Positions 7,509 through 17,039 of a stretch of DNA of 64,000 nucleotides are shown in pieces. The translations under genes and the position numbers were made by a program. The DNA is from DATBFX01 sp036558305 (GTDB lineage: Bacteria; Chloroflexota; Chloroflexia; Thermomicrobiales; UBA6265). The stretch's first letter is position 1; each line of letters opens with the position of its first letter. The stretch lies in the NCBI GenBank assembly GCA_036558305.1, contig DATBFX010000341.1, forward strand, positions 1-64,000, in the 5' to 3' direction. The notes under the pieces were generated by a model. That model saw nothing but the letters and a program-made list of their open reading frames with translations, searched no databases and was not told the origin of the DNA.

Positions 7509-9641
7509 GTGGAACGCCGACCGGGTGGGTGGCCGGACCCACCATCCGACCGACGCGATCCTCGATCCCAATCCGAACCGCCGGCGACCGAACCGGGCGC
7601 GGGCGGTAATCTGCCGCCCTGGTCGACCCTCGGTCTCGGGCCGGCCCCGTCGCCGGGATTCGAACGCTCCTGGGAGCCGGCCGAGGAGGACCTGGCGGAG
7701 ACGGCGGACCTGCCGGACCGGCCGCCGTCTCGCCTGGGTCGCGGCGCCCGCATCCTGATCCCCGTCGTTGCCGGTCTCTTGCTCGTCGGCGGCGCCGTTG
7801 GGCTCGTCTGGTTCGACGTGATCGGCGGCTCGACGCCGCCGACGCCGACCCACGCCGCGAACGCGGCTCTCGTCGGGTCGTCGGACACACGACCGGCCGG
7901 CACGCCGCAGGCGAGTCCGCATGCCGGCACGGCCGCCGTGTCGAAAACCGGGACTCCGGTCGTCACGCGCCAGGCGACGACGGTCGCGGGCGCGGTGCCG
8001 CCGGGTTCGACCCCGGTGCCGCCGAGCGGAACGGCGACCCCGGCGCCGAGACTCCTGTTGGCCGCCGGCAAAGGGACGTCGGCCGGCTTGAGCGCCGGCG
8101 ATGTGGCAAACCGGCTGCACGACGCGCTGTCCGGCCAACTCCCAGACCGCACCATCGAAGTCGTCGGCGAGAATCGCACGGACGAGGCGTCCATCGTCGT
8201 CGCCGCGACCGATCCCGCTCCGGTGTTCGAGGCCCGTGTCGTCGCGATCGCGCCGCTCGCCCTCGTCACGTCGCCGCGGTTGCCGCTGACCGGCGTCGGT
8301 CGCGATCAGGCCGACCGACTTTTGAAGGGCGCCATCGCCGATTGGCACGACGTGGGGACGGCGTCATCCCTCGCGGTCGAACCGCTCGCGCTCAAAGGAG
8401 CCGTCCCGGACGGGATGAAGCCGGTCGCCACCTACAAGGACTACGCGGCGCTCGTCGCCGGACTCGCGGCTCACCCGGGCGGAGTGGCGCTGGTGCCGGT
8501 GGATGCAGTCGACTTCCGCGTTAACGTCCTCGCCGTCGAGGGTGTCGATCCGCTCCGCGGGGTCGGCAACGTCCTGGCGTACCCGTACGGAGAGCGGCTC
8601 TACGTCGGCGTCAAGAGCGAGCAGGCGTCGAGTCTGAAACCCGCGCTCGATGCCGCCTTGGCGACGCTGGGGCTGCCGCAACCGGCACCGACGGTCGCCC
8701 GGCTCGGTTTCGCCGGCGACGTCGTGCCCGGTCGCAACGCCAACCAGCATTTCGGCGCGGCGGGCGATGCCACCCATCCGTTCGCAGAAATCGCGAACGA
8801 ACTCGCCTCCTACGATCTCACGGTCGCCAATCTGGAAGGGGTCCTCTCCGCGGCCGCCGATCCCGCCGCCGGCGGACCGGCGACGCCGTTCGCCGCCGCG
8901 CCGTCGTTGACCGACGGGTTGAAGTTCGCCGGTATCGATGCCGTCTCCCTGGCGAACGACCACGCGATTTCCTCCGGGACGCAGGGACTGACCGATACCA
9001 TCGCCGCGCTCAAGACCGCCGGGATTGCTTCGTTCGGCGCCGGTGAAAACCTGGGCGTGGCGCGAGCACCGTTCCTGGCCGTGGTCGGCGGCGTCAAAGT
9101 CGCCGTCGTCGGCGTCGATGGGATCGGCGCGAATCCCGACGGGTCCAGTCCGGGTGGCACCGAGGGCGCGGCCACCGCCAACAGCCCCGGGATCAACCCG
9201 CTGGTCCTCAGCCGGCTTCGCGCCGACATCGGCAACGCCGCGAAGGAGGCGGACGTCGTCATCCCGTACCTCCACGTCGGCGTCGAGGATCGAGAAACGC
9301 CGCCCGAGGCGGCGATCGCAGCGGCCCACGCCGCGATCGACGCCGGGGCGACGCTCGTCGTCGCCACCCACCCGCGGGTGACCGGCGGGATGGAGATCTA
9401 CAAGGGACGGCCGATCGTCTACTCGCTCGGCAGTCTGGTCGCCGATCAGATGCAGAGCGTGCAAACCCGCCAGGGGATGATTCTGGAAGTGACCCTTCGC
9501 GGTGGGACGGTCGTGGGGCTCCGCTTCCACGGGATCGAGATCGAGGATTTCAACCAACCGCGGCCGATGAGCGACGACGCGGAGGCGGCGTTCCTCGATC
9601 GCTTCTGGTGGCTGTCGGATCGATTGAAAGGCAAAGGTTGA
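7509..9641 (+). CDS. Membrane-anchored CapA-family protein with binding-protein-like domain
   Basis: About 710 residues. I prefer the GTG at 7509 (GAGGTGAG just upstream) to the GTG at 7476. Order: a roughly 80-residue Arg/Pro-rich cytoplasmic region, one membrane helix (about 81-101, LIPVVAGLLLVGGAVGLVWF), a Thr/Pro/Ala linker to about 185, and a segment resembling a type-2 periplasmic binding-protein fold (VGRDQADRLLKGAIADWHDVG). From about 390 comes the CapA/PgsA metallophosphatase-like domain: FAGDVVPGR, ANLEGVLS, SLANDHAISSGTQGL, IPYLHVGVE, THPRVTGG and VYSLGSLV. CapA proteins act in poly-gamma-glutamate or other capsule assembly. There are no pgsBC genes nearby, so the role here is open. 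Secreted orientation inferred. Confidence 0.85.
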   Translation: MERRPGGWPDPPSDRRDPRSQSEPPATEPGAGGNLPPWSTLGLGPAPSPGFERSWEPAEEDLAETADLPDRPPSRLGRGARILIPVVAGLLLVGGAVGLVWFDVIGGSTPPTPTHAANAALVGSSDTRPAGTPQASPHAGTAAVSKTGTPVVTRQATTVAGAVPPGSTPVPPSGTATPAPRLLLAAGKGTSAGLSAGDVANRLHDALSGQLPDRTIEVVGENRTDEASIVVAATDPAPVFEARVVAIAPLALVTSPRLPLTGVGRDQADRLLKGAIADWHDVGTASSLAVEPLALKGAVPDGMKPVATYKDYAALVAGLAAHPGGVALVPVDAVDFRVNVLAVEGVDPLRGVGNVLAYPYGERLYVGVKSEQASSLKPALDAALATLGLPQPAPTVARLGFAGDVVPGRNANQHFGAAGDATHPFAEIANELASYDLTVANLEGVLSAAADPAAGGPATPFAAAPSLTDGLKFAGIDAVSLANDHAISSGTQGLTDTIAALKTAGIASFGAGENLGVARAPFLAVVGGVKVAVVGVDGIGANPDGSSPGGTEGAATANSPGINPLVLSRLRADIGNAAKEADVVIPYLHVGVEDRETPPEAAIAAAHAAIDAGATLVVATHPRVTGGMEIYKGRPIVYSLGSLVADQMQSVQTRQGMILEVTLRGGTVVGLRFHGIEIEDFNQPRPMSDDAEAAFLDRFWWLSDRLKGKG

Positions 9642-9746
9642 GCGAACTCGTCGGCGATCGTGGCATCCCATCTGCATCACCGAACCGCACGCGTGCCAAT
9701 CATGGCCAGAGAGACGCTGCCGGTGAGGCGCTGGAGGTGAGCAGGC

Positions 9747-9983
9747 ATGGTGGCGGCATTGGTCAATGAAGCGAGTTGGAGTATTCCCCTGGGAGCCCCC
9801 GTCTACGATGTTGCCGGTGATAAGTTGGGGACCCTGAAAGGTGCCGACCATTACGAGCTATCGATTGAGGAGGGTTTCCTGCTCGTCACGACCTACACGG
9901 TACCGATGGCGTTCGTCGAACGCTACGAGGACGGTGCGATCCACCTCAGTGTCACCAAAGCGGAGGTCTCCGGGGATCGGTAA
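9747..9983 (+). CDS. Small PRC-barrel/DUF2171-like protein
   Basis: Protein of 78 residues from an ATG at 9747 with GGAGGTGA upstream. The sequence IPLGAPVYDVAGDKLGTLKG, then a beta-rich region and a C-terminal SVTKAEVSG, matches the small beta-barrel PRC/DUF2171 type. These often occur in Chloroflexota and Actinobacteria, and their function is not settled. It stands alone between the CapA gene and the GerMN gene. No signal peptide or membrane helix. Confidence 0.7.
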   Translation: MVAALVNEASWSIPLGAPVYDVAGDKLGTLKGADHYELSIEEGFLLVTTYTVPMAFVERYEDGAIHLSVTKAEVSGDR

Positions 9984-10169
9984 CATGATCGGGCAGCGGT
10001 GTGCCGACTCCGCTGGCCTCTTGCCGGTGTCGAAAAGTTCGGCCATCACGGGCTACCATTGCCACGCGATCGAAGACCCAGGCGGCGATCCTCCCGACGA
10101 CCTTCGACCCGCGACGGGCTCGACACCGGAGGCGGGTGCCGGTCTCGGGACAGCAATGGGAACCTGGAG

Positions 10170-11594
10170 ATGGGACGACAGAAATCGATCCTGCCGGCGG
10201 CGGTTGTGCTCGTGGCGCTGACGATCCTTGCGTCGGCGTTCGGCGGTCATCGTCCGGTCACCGGAACGGCGGCGACGCCGGCCGCCGAAGCGTCGCCGAC
10301 GGCCGCGGCCGGGGTACCGGCGTCGGTCTATCTGCTGCGTGGTAGCCGCGTCGCGCCCGTCCACCGGGTCGAGGTCCTCGCCGGCGGTTCGATCTTCGAT
10401 GCGACCCTGGACGACCTGCTGCGGGGACCGCTCGACACGGAGGCGGGAGCCGGCTACACGACCGGTCTGCGGCAGCAGACGACGCGGACCGATCCGGTCG
10501 CGATCGACACGACGGCGAAGACGGCCACCGTCTCCCTGTCCAGAGAATTTCGGTCGAGCGACGCCACCGTCCAGGCGACCCGGATGGCCCAGGTCGTCTT
10601 CACGATGACGCAATTCCCCGCCATCCAGCAGGTGAAGTTCACCCTGAACGGCAAGGCATTGACCGTCCTCGACGGATCGGGCAAGAAGCTCAAGGGAGCG
10701 GCAACCCGCGACGACTACGCGAACCTGATGCCGGCGATTCTCGTCGAGTCCCCCGCGGCCTGGACGCAGGTGACGACGCCGATCCAGATTCGGGGCAGCG
10801 CGGCTCCTTCCGACGCGACCACCTTCTACCGGCTGGTCGACCGCCAGAATCAGGTATTGGCCGAAGGCGAACTGGCGCCGAAAGGAAGCGGCAACGACCG
10901 TCGCGCCATCGCGACGTCGATACCCTACGTTCTGGACGTGGCCGGGCGAGGTGCCCTCGTGCTCTTCGAGCGGACCGGGGACGACCCGCGCGAGCGCAAC
11001 ACGTTCGCGATCCCGCTCGATCTGCGGAAAACGACGCCGGATGCTACCCCGACGCCGACCGCGACGAACACGCCGACGGCAACCGCGACCTTCACACCGA
11101 CGGCGACGCCGACCAACACGGCAACACCCACGAACACGCCGACCGCGACTCCCACCCAGACGCCGACCGAAACACCGACGCCGACGGCCACCGCGACCCC
11201 GGAGCCGACCGGTTCGCTCACCATCCGCGTCTTCAACTGTCCGGCCGGCGCGACGCCCAGCAACTTCAATCCCGACGACTGCGACGTGGTGACGCGAGAC
11301 TTCAACTTCCAGGTGACGGGTGACAACCTCGTGCAACCGCTGACGATCGGCGACGCCCAGCGTCTGAGCAAAGAGCGATTCCGTTGGGGCGATCTCCGTT
11401 ATGGCACCTACGTTCTCACCGAGACGCGGTTGCCGAAGGGCTACGGGGCCTTCTACGTCGCCCACTCCGACATCGTCACCGGGTCCGCCAAGCGCGGCTA
11501 CGAGATCGCGATCGGCGCGGACGATCCGGACGTGACGATCCGCGTCTACAACTTCCCCGCCGAACCGACGCCGACGCCGGAGCCGGTCGGATAG
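10170..11594 (+). CDS. Exported GerMN/Gmad2-domain protein with Thr-Pro linker
   Basis: Cell-surface protein of about 474 residues. ATG at 10170 gives an N-terminal signal helix (SILPAAVVLVALTILASAF); the GGAG directly before it is close, so the start is not certain. Domains: GerMN-like (about 55-185, VYLLRGSRVAPVHRVE, LDDLLRGPLDTE, VQQVKFTLNGK-like strand), then a Gmad2 immunoglobulin-like domain (about 190-285, SPAAWTQVTTPIQIRGSA...FERTGDD). A roughly 55-residue Thr-Pro repeat linker follows, then a C-terminal beta domain with paired Cys (FNCPAGATPSNFNPDDCDV) like small collagen-binding-B modules. GerMN-Gmad2 pairs are seen in spore-germination and lipoprotein contexts; here it is probably a wall-spanning surface protein. 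No lipobox seen. Confidence 0.8.
   Translation: MGRQKSILPAAVVLVALTILASAFGGHRPVTGTAATPAAEASPTAAAGVPASVYLLRGSRVAPVHRVEVLAGGSIFDATLDDLLRGPLDTEAGAGYTTGLRQQTTRTDPVAIDTTAKTATVSLSREFRSSDATVQATRMAQVVFTMTQFPAIQQVKFTLNGKALTVLDGSGKKLKGAATRDDYANLMPAILVESPAAWTQVTTPIQIRGSAAPSDATTFYRLVDRQNQVLAEGELAPKGSGNDRRAIATSIPYVLDVAGRGALVLFERTGDDPRERNTFAIPLDLRKTTPDATPTPTATNTPTATATFTPTATPTNTATPTNTPTATPTQTPTETPTPTATATPEPTGSLTIRVFNCPAGATPSNFNPDDCDVVTRDFNFQVTGDNLVQPLTIGDAQRLSKERFRWGDLRYGTYVLTETRLPKGYGAFYVAHSDIVTGSAKRGYEIAIGADDPDVTIRVYNFPAEPTPTPEPVG
11046..11208 (+). repeat. Degenerate repeat encoding Thr-Pro linker
   Basis: Low-complexity tract built from ACGCCGAC-like 6- to 12-nt units in frame with the GerMN protein, encoding alternating Thr-Pro/Thr-Ala residues. 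It behaves as a coding minisatellite and may vary in length between strains. It is not a CRISPR: the units are short, irregular and inside a gene. Confidence 0.8.
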
Positions 11595-11815
11595 CCCGGA
11601 TCGCCGAAGCGGACGGTGCGCCGTGGCTGACGGCGGCGGTGGCGATCACTGGCTGGCGGACCCGCCGGGCACACCACCACCGCGTCCGCCTGCGACCGGC
11701 GACCCGACACCCCTGCGATGCTCGGTGGCGTGCCCACACCGTACTCTCTACCGCTTCGTGAATGAGCCAGGCTAGATTTGGTCGGATTCGGGCGTTTCGC
11801 GGGCGCTCGGTTCGA

Positions 11816-13534
11816 TCACGCCGTGACCACCGCCGCCGCGGCCGCCAGGTTCAACTCCTCGATGGCCTGCTCCCGCATCTTGTACTTCTGGATCTTGCCG
11901 GTGACGGTCATCGGGAACGACTCGACGAAGCGCCAGTGGCGGGGGATCTTGTAGTGGGCGATCTGGCCCTGGCAGTAGGCACGGAGTTCCTCTGGTGACG
12001 CCTCCTGACCGGGGTGGAGAATGACCCAGGCCATCACCTCCTCGCCGTAGCGCTCGTCGGGGGTCCCGATGACCTGGACGTCGCGAATCTTGGGGTGACC
12101 GTAGAGGAACTCCTCGATCTCGCGCGGGTAGATGTTCTCGCCGCCGCGGATGATCATGTCTTTGGCGCGGCCGACGATGTTGACGTAGCCCTCGGCGTCC
12201 ATCGTCGCCAGGTCGCCGGTGTGCATCCAGCGACCGGCGTCGATCGCCTCGGCGGTGGCGTCCGGATTGCCCCAGTACCCGAGCATCACGATGTAGCCGC
12301 GGGAGAGGAGTTCGCCCGGCTCGCCGCGCGGGACGACCCGACCGGTCAGGCGATCGATGATTTTGCACTCGACGTGGTCGTGGACGCGGCCGACGGTGCT
12401 GACGCGTTTGTCGATGGGATCGTCGGTCGTGCTCTGGAACGAGACGGGCGAGGTTTCGGTCATGCCGTAGCAGATCGTCACTTCCGTCATGTGCATCTTC
12501 TCGAAGACCTGCTTCATCACCTCGACCGGGCAGGGGGCGCCGGCCATGATCCCGGTGCGAAGGGACGACAGGTCAAATCGCGCGAACTCGGGGTCCCCAA
12601 GCATCGCGATGAACATGGTGGGCACCCCGTGGAGAGCGGTGCAGCGTTCGGCCGCGACCGTTTCCAACGTCAGGCGAGGGTCGAACACCGGGGCCGGAAT
12701 GACCATCGTCGCGCCGTGGGTGACGCAGGCGAGGTTGGCGAGCACCATCCCGAAGCAATGGTAGAAGGGAACCGGGATACAGAGGCGGTCGCGTTCGGTG
12801 AAGCGCATCCGCTCGCCGATAAAGAACCCGTTGTTGAGGATCGAGTGGTGGGAGAGGGTGGCGCCTTTGGGGAAACCGGTCGTCCCGGACGTGTACTGGA
12901 TGTTGATCGGATCGTCGAACGCCTGCTCGCTTTGCCTGGTCGCCAACTCGTCGGCGGAGACGGACTCGCCCGCATCGAGCACGTCCTGCCAGGTAAAGGC
13001 ACCGGGGACCGATTGACCCCCGAATGCGATGACGGTGCGGAGATCGGGAACGCGCTCCGACCGAAGGCGGCCGGGTTCACAGTCGTCGAGTTCCGGGCAG
13101 ACCTCACGCAGCAGCGCCCCGTAGTCGGACGTCTTGAACGGCGGACCGATGATCAGCGCGGAGCATCCGGACTGGCGCAGCGCGTATTCGAGTTCGCGCA
13201 CGCGGTAGGCCGGGTTGATGTTGACGAGGATGGCACCGATTTTCGGGGTGGCGAATTGGGCGATCACCCACTCGACGTGGTTCGGCGACCAGATGCCGAT
13301 GCGGTCGCCTTTTTTCACGCCGAGGGCGAGCAGACCACGGGCGAACCGATTGCAGGCATCCCGGAGGTCGCCGTAGCTGAGCCGAACCCCCTGTTGGCGG
13401 GAAACGACCGCGTCATTGTCGGGGAACTGCACCGCGACGCGGTCGAAGAGTTCGCCGATGGTGGCGCCGATGAACGGCACGTCGCTGGCACCGTGGACGT
13501 AGGAGAGCGATCGGTCGTGGAGAGCCAGTGTCAT
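11816..13534 (-). CDS. AMP-binding acyl-CoA synthetase
   Basis: ANL-superfamily ligase, 572 residues, activating a carboxylic acid to its CoA thioester via an acyl-AMP. Motifs: phosphate-binding loop YTSGTTGFPKG at 214-224, CYGMTETSP, the TGD motif in MHTGDLATMDAEGYV, GRAKDMIIRGGENIYP, and the C-terminal catalytic Lys547 in TVTGKIQKYKMR. Start ATG at 13534 is supported by AAGGA eight bases upstream. It resembles the medium/long-chain and branched fatty acyl-CoA synthetases found beside acyl-CoA dehydrogenases. The acyl-CoA dehydrogenase (15659) and carboxylase genes lie nearby. Exact substrate cannot be told. Confidence 0.93.
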   Translation of the reverse strand: MTLALHDRSLSYVHGASDVPFIGATIGELFDRVAVQFPDNDAVVSRQQGVRLSYGDLRDACNRFARGLLALGVKKGDRIGIWSPNHVEWVIAQFATPKIGAILVNINPAYRVRELEYALRQSGCSALIIGPPFKTSDYGALLREVCPELDDCEPGRLRSERVPDLRTVIAFGGQSVPGAFTWQDVLDAGESVSADELATRQSEQAFDDPINIQYTSGTTGFPKGATLSHHSILNNGFFIGERMRFTERDRLCIPVPFYHCFGMVLANLACVTHGATMVIPAPVFDPRLTLETVAAERCTALHGVPTMFIAMLGDPEFARFDLSSLRTGIMAGAPCPVEVMKQVFEKMHMTEVTICYGMTETSPVSFQSTTDDPIDKRVSTVGRVHDHVECKIIDRLTGRVVPRGEPGELLSRGYIVMLGYWGNPDATAEAIDAGRWMHTGDLATMDAEGYVNIVGRAKDMIIRGGENIYPREIEEFLYGHPKIRDVQVIGTPDERYGEEVMAWVILHPGQEASPEELRAYCQGQIAHYKIPRHWRFVESFPMTVTGKIQKYKMREQAIEELNLAAAAAVVTA

Positions 13535-13891
13535 GATGAATCCTTCGCTTTCTGATTGCAGCGTATCCGGATCGTCTCAAAGGGACGGGTCCAGGAGGAA
13601 TTACGGTACACCCGCCGCGAAACGGCCACAAGGGGCGGCAGCTCCGTTGGCGACGTGGGGCAGACACAGCCAACTCATCATTCGACGATGTGCCATCCCG
13701 TTTATCGTCCTCTCACCTACCAGATCGCCGGTTCCCGTCCATCATGACCGCAAGCCAATCGCGGGGCATGCGTGTAATTGCCCATCTGGCGCAAGTAGTC
13801 ATCGCTGCGGCGCCGCGAAACCGGTCGTCCGGAGCAAGCACGGTCGACCGCGAGCAAGCGCAGCGGGTCAGGGTTCGCGTTAAGCACCCGG
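13535..13891. other. Non-coding spacer of 357 bp upstream of the acyl-CoA synthetase gene
   Basis: No convincing gene. The overlapping short reading frames are Arg/Ser-rich and mutually exclusive. It contains the ribosome site of the ligase gene and must hold its promoter, but I cannot place -10/-35 boxes with confidence. No strong hairpin is visible. Confidence 0.5.
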
Positions 13892-15493
13892 TTACCCTCG
13901 CTCGAAGACCACCCTACCGTCGATCACCGTCATCGCCGCCAGCAGCGTGTGCAACTCCTGCGGCGCAACCTCGCGCGGATCATGGTCGAGAACCGTAAGG
14001 TCGGCCAGCTTACCTTCGGAAATCGAACCTTTGAGGTGTTCCTCGAAGGAGGCGTAGGCGCCGTTGAGGGTGAACATGCGGATGGCTTCGTCGATGGTGA
14101 CGCCCTGGTTGGGACCCATCCGCTGTCCGTCCTGGGTGAGACGGGTGACGGCGGAGCGGAGGTTCACGAAGGGATCGACGGAGACGACCGGAGCGTCGGA
14201 ACTCCCGGCCGCGGCGATGCCGTGGTCGATCCAGGCGCGGCCGGGGTACGAGAAGGCGAGTTGTTCGGGCGTGAAATTCTCGATGTAGGAGTCGCCGAGG
14301 TAGTAGATGAACGAGGGCTGGGGAATCGCCAGGACGCCGAGGCGACGCATCCGTGCGAGGTGGCTCGGCGTGCAGATGCCGCAGTGCTCGATGCGCGCGC
14401 GGTGGTCGGGACGGGGGTGGGCGGCAAGCGCGGTTTCGTAGGCGTCGAGGATCATCGTGATGGCGAGGTCGCCGATGGCGTGGGCGGCCATTTGGAAACC
14501 GGCGGCATTGGCGCGGGTCATCCGCTCGTTGAGTCCGGGCTGGTCGTAGATGGTGATGCCGCGATTGCCGGGGTCGTTGCGGTAGTCGACGGTCATCGCC
14601 GCGGTCCGACCGCCGCCTGAGCCGTCCTGAAAGAGTTTGGCGGGACCGATCCGCAGCCAGGCATCGCCGAAGCCGGTTTGGAGACCGAGGCGTTCGAGAG
14701 CGTCCAACGTGTCGTCGATGATCATCATCGTGAAGACGCGGACGGGGAGTTCGCCGTCGCGGGCGAGTTCTTCGTAAGCGGCGAATTCGTCCGAGGTGCG
14801 AATGCTCGCTTCGCCGACGCTGGTGATGCCGTAGCGGAGGAACAGCCGGCCGGCGCCCCGTAGGTAGTCCTTCATCTCGGCGCGGGTCGAGGGCGGGATC
14901 AGGTCGCGGACGAGGCGGATCGCCGTCTCGCAAAGCAGACCATTCGGTTCGCCATGGTCGTCGCGGTCGATCCGGCCACCCGACGGGTCCGGCGTTTCGC
15001 GACCGATCCCGGCGCGGGCCAGCGCCGCCGAGTTGGCGACGGCGAGGTGACCGCAGGTGCGGACCAGGAGAGCGGGCCGGCCTTCGGTCGCCTCGTCGAG
15101 GTCGAAGCGCGTCGGGTGGCGGTGCACGTCGAGGCGGGTGTCGTCGTAACCGCGGCCGACGAGCCACCCGTCGCGACCGCTGCCGCGGGCGGCGGCGGCG
15201 CGAAACGCTTGCTGGAGGGCGGCAAGCGTCGGCGCGGCAGCCGGACCGGCGTCGATCGAACTCAGCGATTGACCGAGGGAGATCGGGTGGTTGTGGTTGT
15301 CGTTGAGACCGGGCAACAGCGCCCGACCGCCGAGATCGACGACACGGGTTGCCGGTCCGATCTCGGCCCGCACTTCCTCGTCGGTCCCGACCCGGCTGAT
15401 CTTGTTGGCGGAGACGGCGACCGCTTCGGCGGTCGGACGTCGGTCGTCGACGGTGATGCTCGGGCCGTTGCGAAATACCAGGTCGGCGGGCAT
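13892..15493 (-). CDS. Metal-dependent amidohydrolase (YtcJ-like)
   Basis: Amidohydrolase-3 family protein of 533 residues, hydrolysing C-N bonds of amides or cyclic amides. The metal site is visible: LPGLNDNHNHP (HxH) near residue 65, HAIGD in the central barrel, and SSDAPVVSVDPF near 440. The closing beta-sandwich segment (GSISEGKLADLTVLDHDP) is typical. No signal peptide. It reads leftward, divergent from the acyl-CoA dehydrogenase gene across a 165-bp spacer. YtcJ-like proteins are mostly of unknown substrate, so no pathway is assigned. Confidence 0.9.
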   Translation of the reverse strand: MPADLVFRNGPSITVDDRRPTAEAVAVSANKISRVGTDEEVRAEIGPATRVVDLGGRALLPGLNDNHNHPISLGQSLSSIDAGPAAAPTLAALQQAFRAAAARGSGRDGWLVGRGYDDTRLDVHRHPTRFDLDEATEGRPALLVRTCGHLAVANSAALARAGIGRETPDPSGGRIDRDDHGEPNGLLCETAIRLVRDLIPPSTRAEMKDYLRGAGRLFLRYGITSVGEASIRTSDEFAAYEELARDGELPVRVFTMMIIDDTLDALERLGLQTGFGDAWLRIGPAKLFQDGSGGGRTAAMTVDYRNDPGNRGITIYDQPGLNERMTRANAAGFQMAAHAIGDLAITMILDAYETALAAHPRPDHRARIEHCGICTPSHLARMRRLGVLAIPQPSFIYYLGDSYIENFTPEQLAFSYPGRAWIDHGIAAAGSSDAPVVSVDPFVNLRSAVTRLTQDGQRMGPNQGVTIDEAIRMFTLNGAYASFEEHLKGSISEGKLADLTVLDHDPREVAPQELHTLLAAMTVIDGRVVFERG

Positions 15494-15658
15494 CGGTTTT
15501 CGTCCCTCTCAAGGCGCGGTCGCCTTTTTCGACGCGCGGGTCGTCAAACATCCCACAGCGGAGCCGAACGATAACGGATGCGGCGACTCGGGCGCGACGG
15601 GCAGTAGACTTGCCGCGCACGGGTCGCGATGAGGCGACCGCACCGAGCGGAGGCACCG

Positions 15659-16822
15659 ATGACCGCTGGCCTGGCGTATGAATTGACAGACGAGCAGCAG
15701 GCGCTCAGAGAAACGATCCGCGAGTTCGCGGAGAGCGAGATCGCACCGTACGCGGCCTCATGGGACGAACGGCACGTCTTTCCGACCGAGGTCGTCCGCA
15801 AGCTCGGCGAGTTGGGCGCGATGGGGGTCGCCTTTCCCGAGGAATACGGCGGGTTAGGGGCGGGCGCGGTCGCGCAGGCCGTTGTGGTCGAGGAGTTGGC
15901 ACGGATCGACTCCTCGATCGCGATCACGGTCGGGGCCAGCGTCTCGCTCGGCGGCGAACCGATCCTCCGGTTTGGGACGGAGGAACAGAAGCAGCATTTC
16001 CTCGTCCCACTTGCGCGGGGGGAAACGCTGGGTGCCTTTGCCAGCACCGAACCGGGCAGCGGCTCCGACGTGCAAGCGGCGAAGACGACCGCGCGCCGGG
16101 AAAACGGCTGCTGGGTTCTCAACGGCACGAAGGCGTTCATCACCAACGCCGGCAACGACCTGAGCTCGTTCGTGATCGTGACGGCGAGAACGGCGACCGA
16201 CGGCGGCGGCGGCGCGCTGAGCACCTTCGTCGTGCCGACCGGAACACCGGGCTACGAACCGCAGAAACCGTATCGCAAACTCGGTTGGCACGCCTCCGAC
16301 ACGCGGGAACTGGTCTTCGCCGATTGCCGGTTGCCGGACGAGGCGCTGCTCGGTCCGCTCGGCAAGGGAGCCCGCGTTTTTCTGACGGCACTCGACGGCG
16401 GCCGTATCGGTGTCGCCGCGATGTCGGTCGGTCTTGCCCAGGGGGCGCTCGAGCAGGCGACCGCCTACGCCAAGGAGCGAACCGCCTTCGGCGCGCCGAT
16501 CGGCCGGCAGCAGATGGTCTACGCGAAGTTGGCCGAACTGAGAACGCAGATCGAGGCGGCCCGATTGATGACCTACCGGGCGGCGGCGATGAAAGAAGCC
16601 GGTCAACCCTGCACGTTGGAAGCGGCGGCGGCAAAACTCTTCGCCTCCGAACTGGCGGTGCGGGCGGCGGAGGAGAACCTGCAAATCCACGGCGGGTTCG
16701 GTTACGTGGAGGAGTCGGCCGTTCCGAGGTTCTACCGCGACGCGAAGATCCTCACCATCGGCGAAGGCACGAGCGAAATATTGAAACTCGTCATCGCGCG
16801 GCAGATGGGCTTGGCGGAGTGA
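15659..16822 (+). CDS. Acyl-CoA dehydrogenase, short/branched-chain type
   Basis: FAD flavoprotein of 387 residues that introduces the alpha-beta double bond into acyl-CoA. Start ATG at 15659 has GGAGG upstream. Motifs: GAFASTEPGSGSD and KAFITNAG for flavin binding, and YRDAKILTIGEGTSEI with the catalytic base Glu369. The position used by isovaleryl-CoA dehydrogenases (Glu in the LDxER helix) reads LDGGRIG here, so the butyryl/2-methylacyl-CoA type is more likely than LiuA in the strict sense. It is followed, 31 bases on, by the first hicAB pair, and 7 kb on by the carboxylase genes with which it would normally cluster. Confidence 0.93.
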   Translation: MTAGLAYELTDEQQALRETIREFAESEIAPYAASWDERHVFPTEVVRKLGELGAMGVAFPEEYGGLGAGAVAQAVVVEELARIDSSIAITVGASVSLGGEPILRFGTEEQKQHFLVPLARGETLGAFASTEPGSGSDVQAAKTTARRENGCWVLNGTKAFITNAGNDLSSFVIVTARTATDGGGGALSTFVVPTGTPGYEPQKPYRKLGWHASDTRELVFADCRLPDEALLGPLGKGARVFLTALDGGRIGVAAMSVGLAQGALEQATAYAKERTAFGAPIGRQQMVYAKLAELRTQIEAARLMTYRAAAMKEAGQPCTLEAAAAKLFASELAVRAAEENLQIHGGFGYVEESAVPRFYRDAKILTIGEGTSEILKLVIARQMGLAE

Positions 16823-16853
16823 GACCGGGGTCGAACGAAGGGGCCTCTTGTCG

Positions 16854-17039
16854 ATGCCGAAGGTGCCGCCGCTACGAGCGCGAGAGATCGAAGCGATCCT
16901 GGCACGAGCAGGTTTCGTCCTCGATCGTCAGTCAGGCCATCGCATTTGGTGCAAGGGCGAGCGCTGTACGCCGGTCCCGGCACACCCCGGTGACGTGCCA
17001 CCCGGCACGGTACGGAATATCATCAACCTTGCCGGATGA
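16854..17039 (+). CDS. hicA: HicA-like mRNA interferase toxin, C-terminus lost by frameshift
   Basis: HicA toxins are small double-stranded-RNA-binding-fold ribonucleases that cut mRNA. This 61-residue product (ATG 16854; a TTG two codons earlier is possible) has LRAREIEAILARAGFVLDRQSGHRIW with the catalytic-type His, and the GTVRNIINLAG end. Translation stops at 17037-17039, but the next ten codons continue the family tail in the +1 frame: MTIEEFLKHR, 17036-17065, then TGA. The paralogue at 23218 carries AGMTVDEVLGFR without a break. A one-base loss near 17034 therefore removed the last helix. Whether the shortened toxin is active is unknown. Confidence 0.85.
   Translation: MPKVPPLRAREIEAILARAGFVLDRQSGHRIWCKGERCTPVPAHPGDVPPGTVRNIINLAG

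Noticed and set aside
11046..11208. Repeat tract as a CRISPR array
   Set aside because: Units are 6-12 nt, irregular and in frame inside the GerMN protein gene, coding for Thr-Pro.
15659..16822. Isovaleryl-CoA dehydrogenase (LiuA) assignment for the acyl-CoA dehydrogenase
   Set aside because: Gene order suggests it, but the catalytic Glu is in the EGTSE position typical of short-chain enzymes, and the isovaleryl-type Glu site is Gly.
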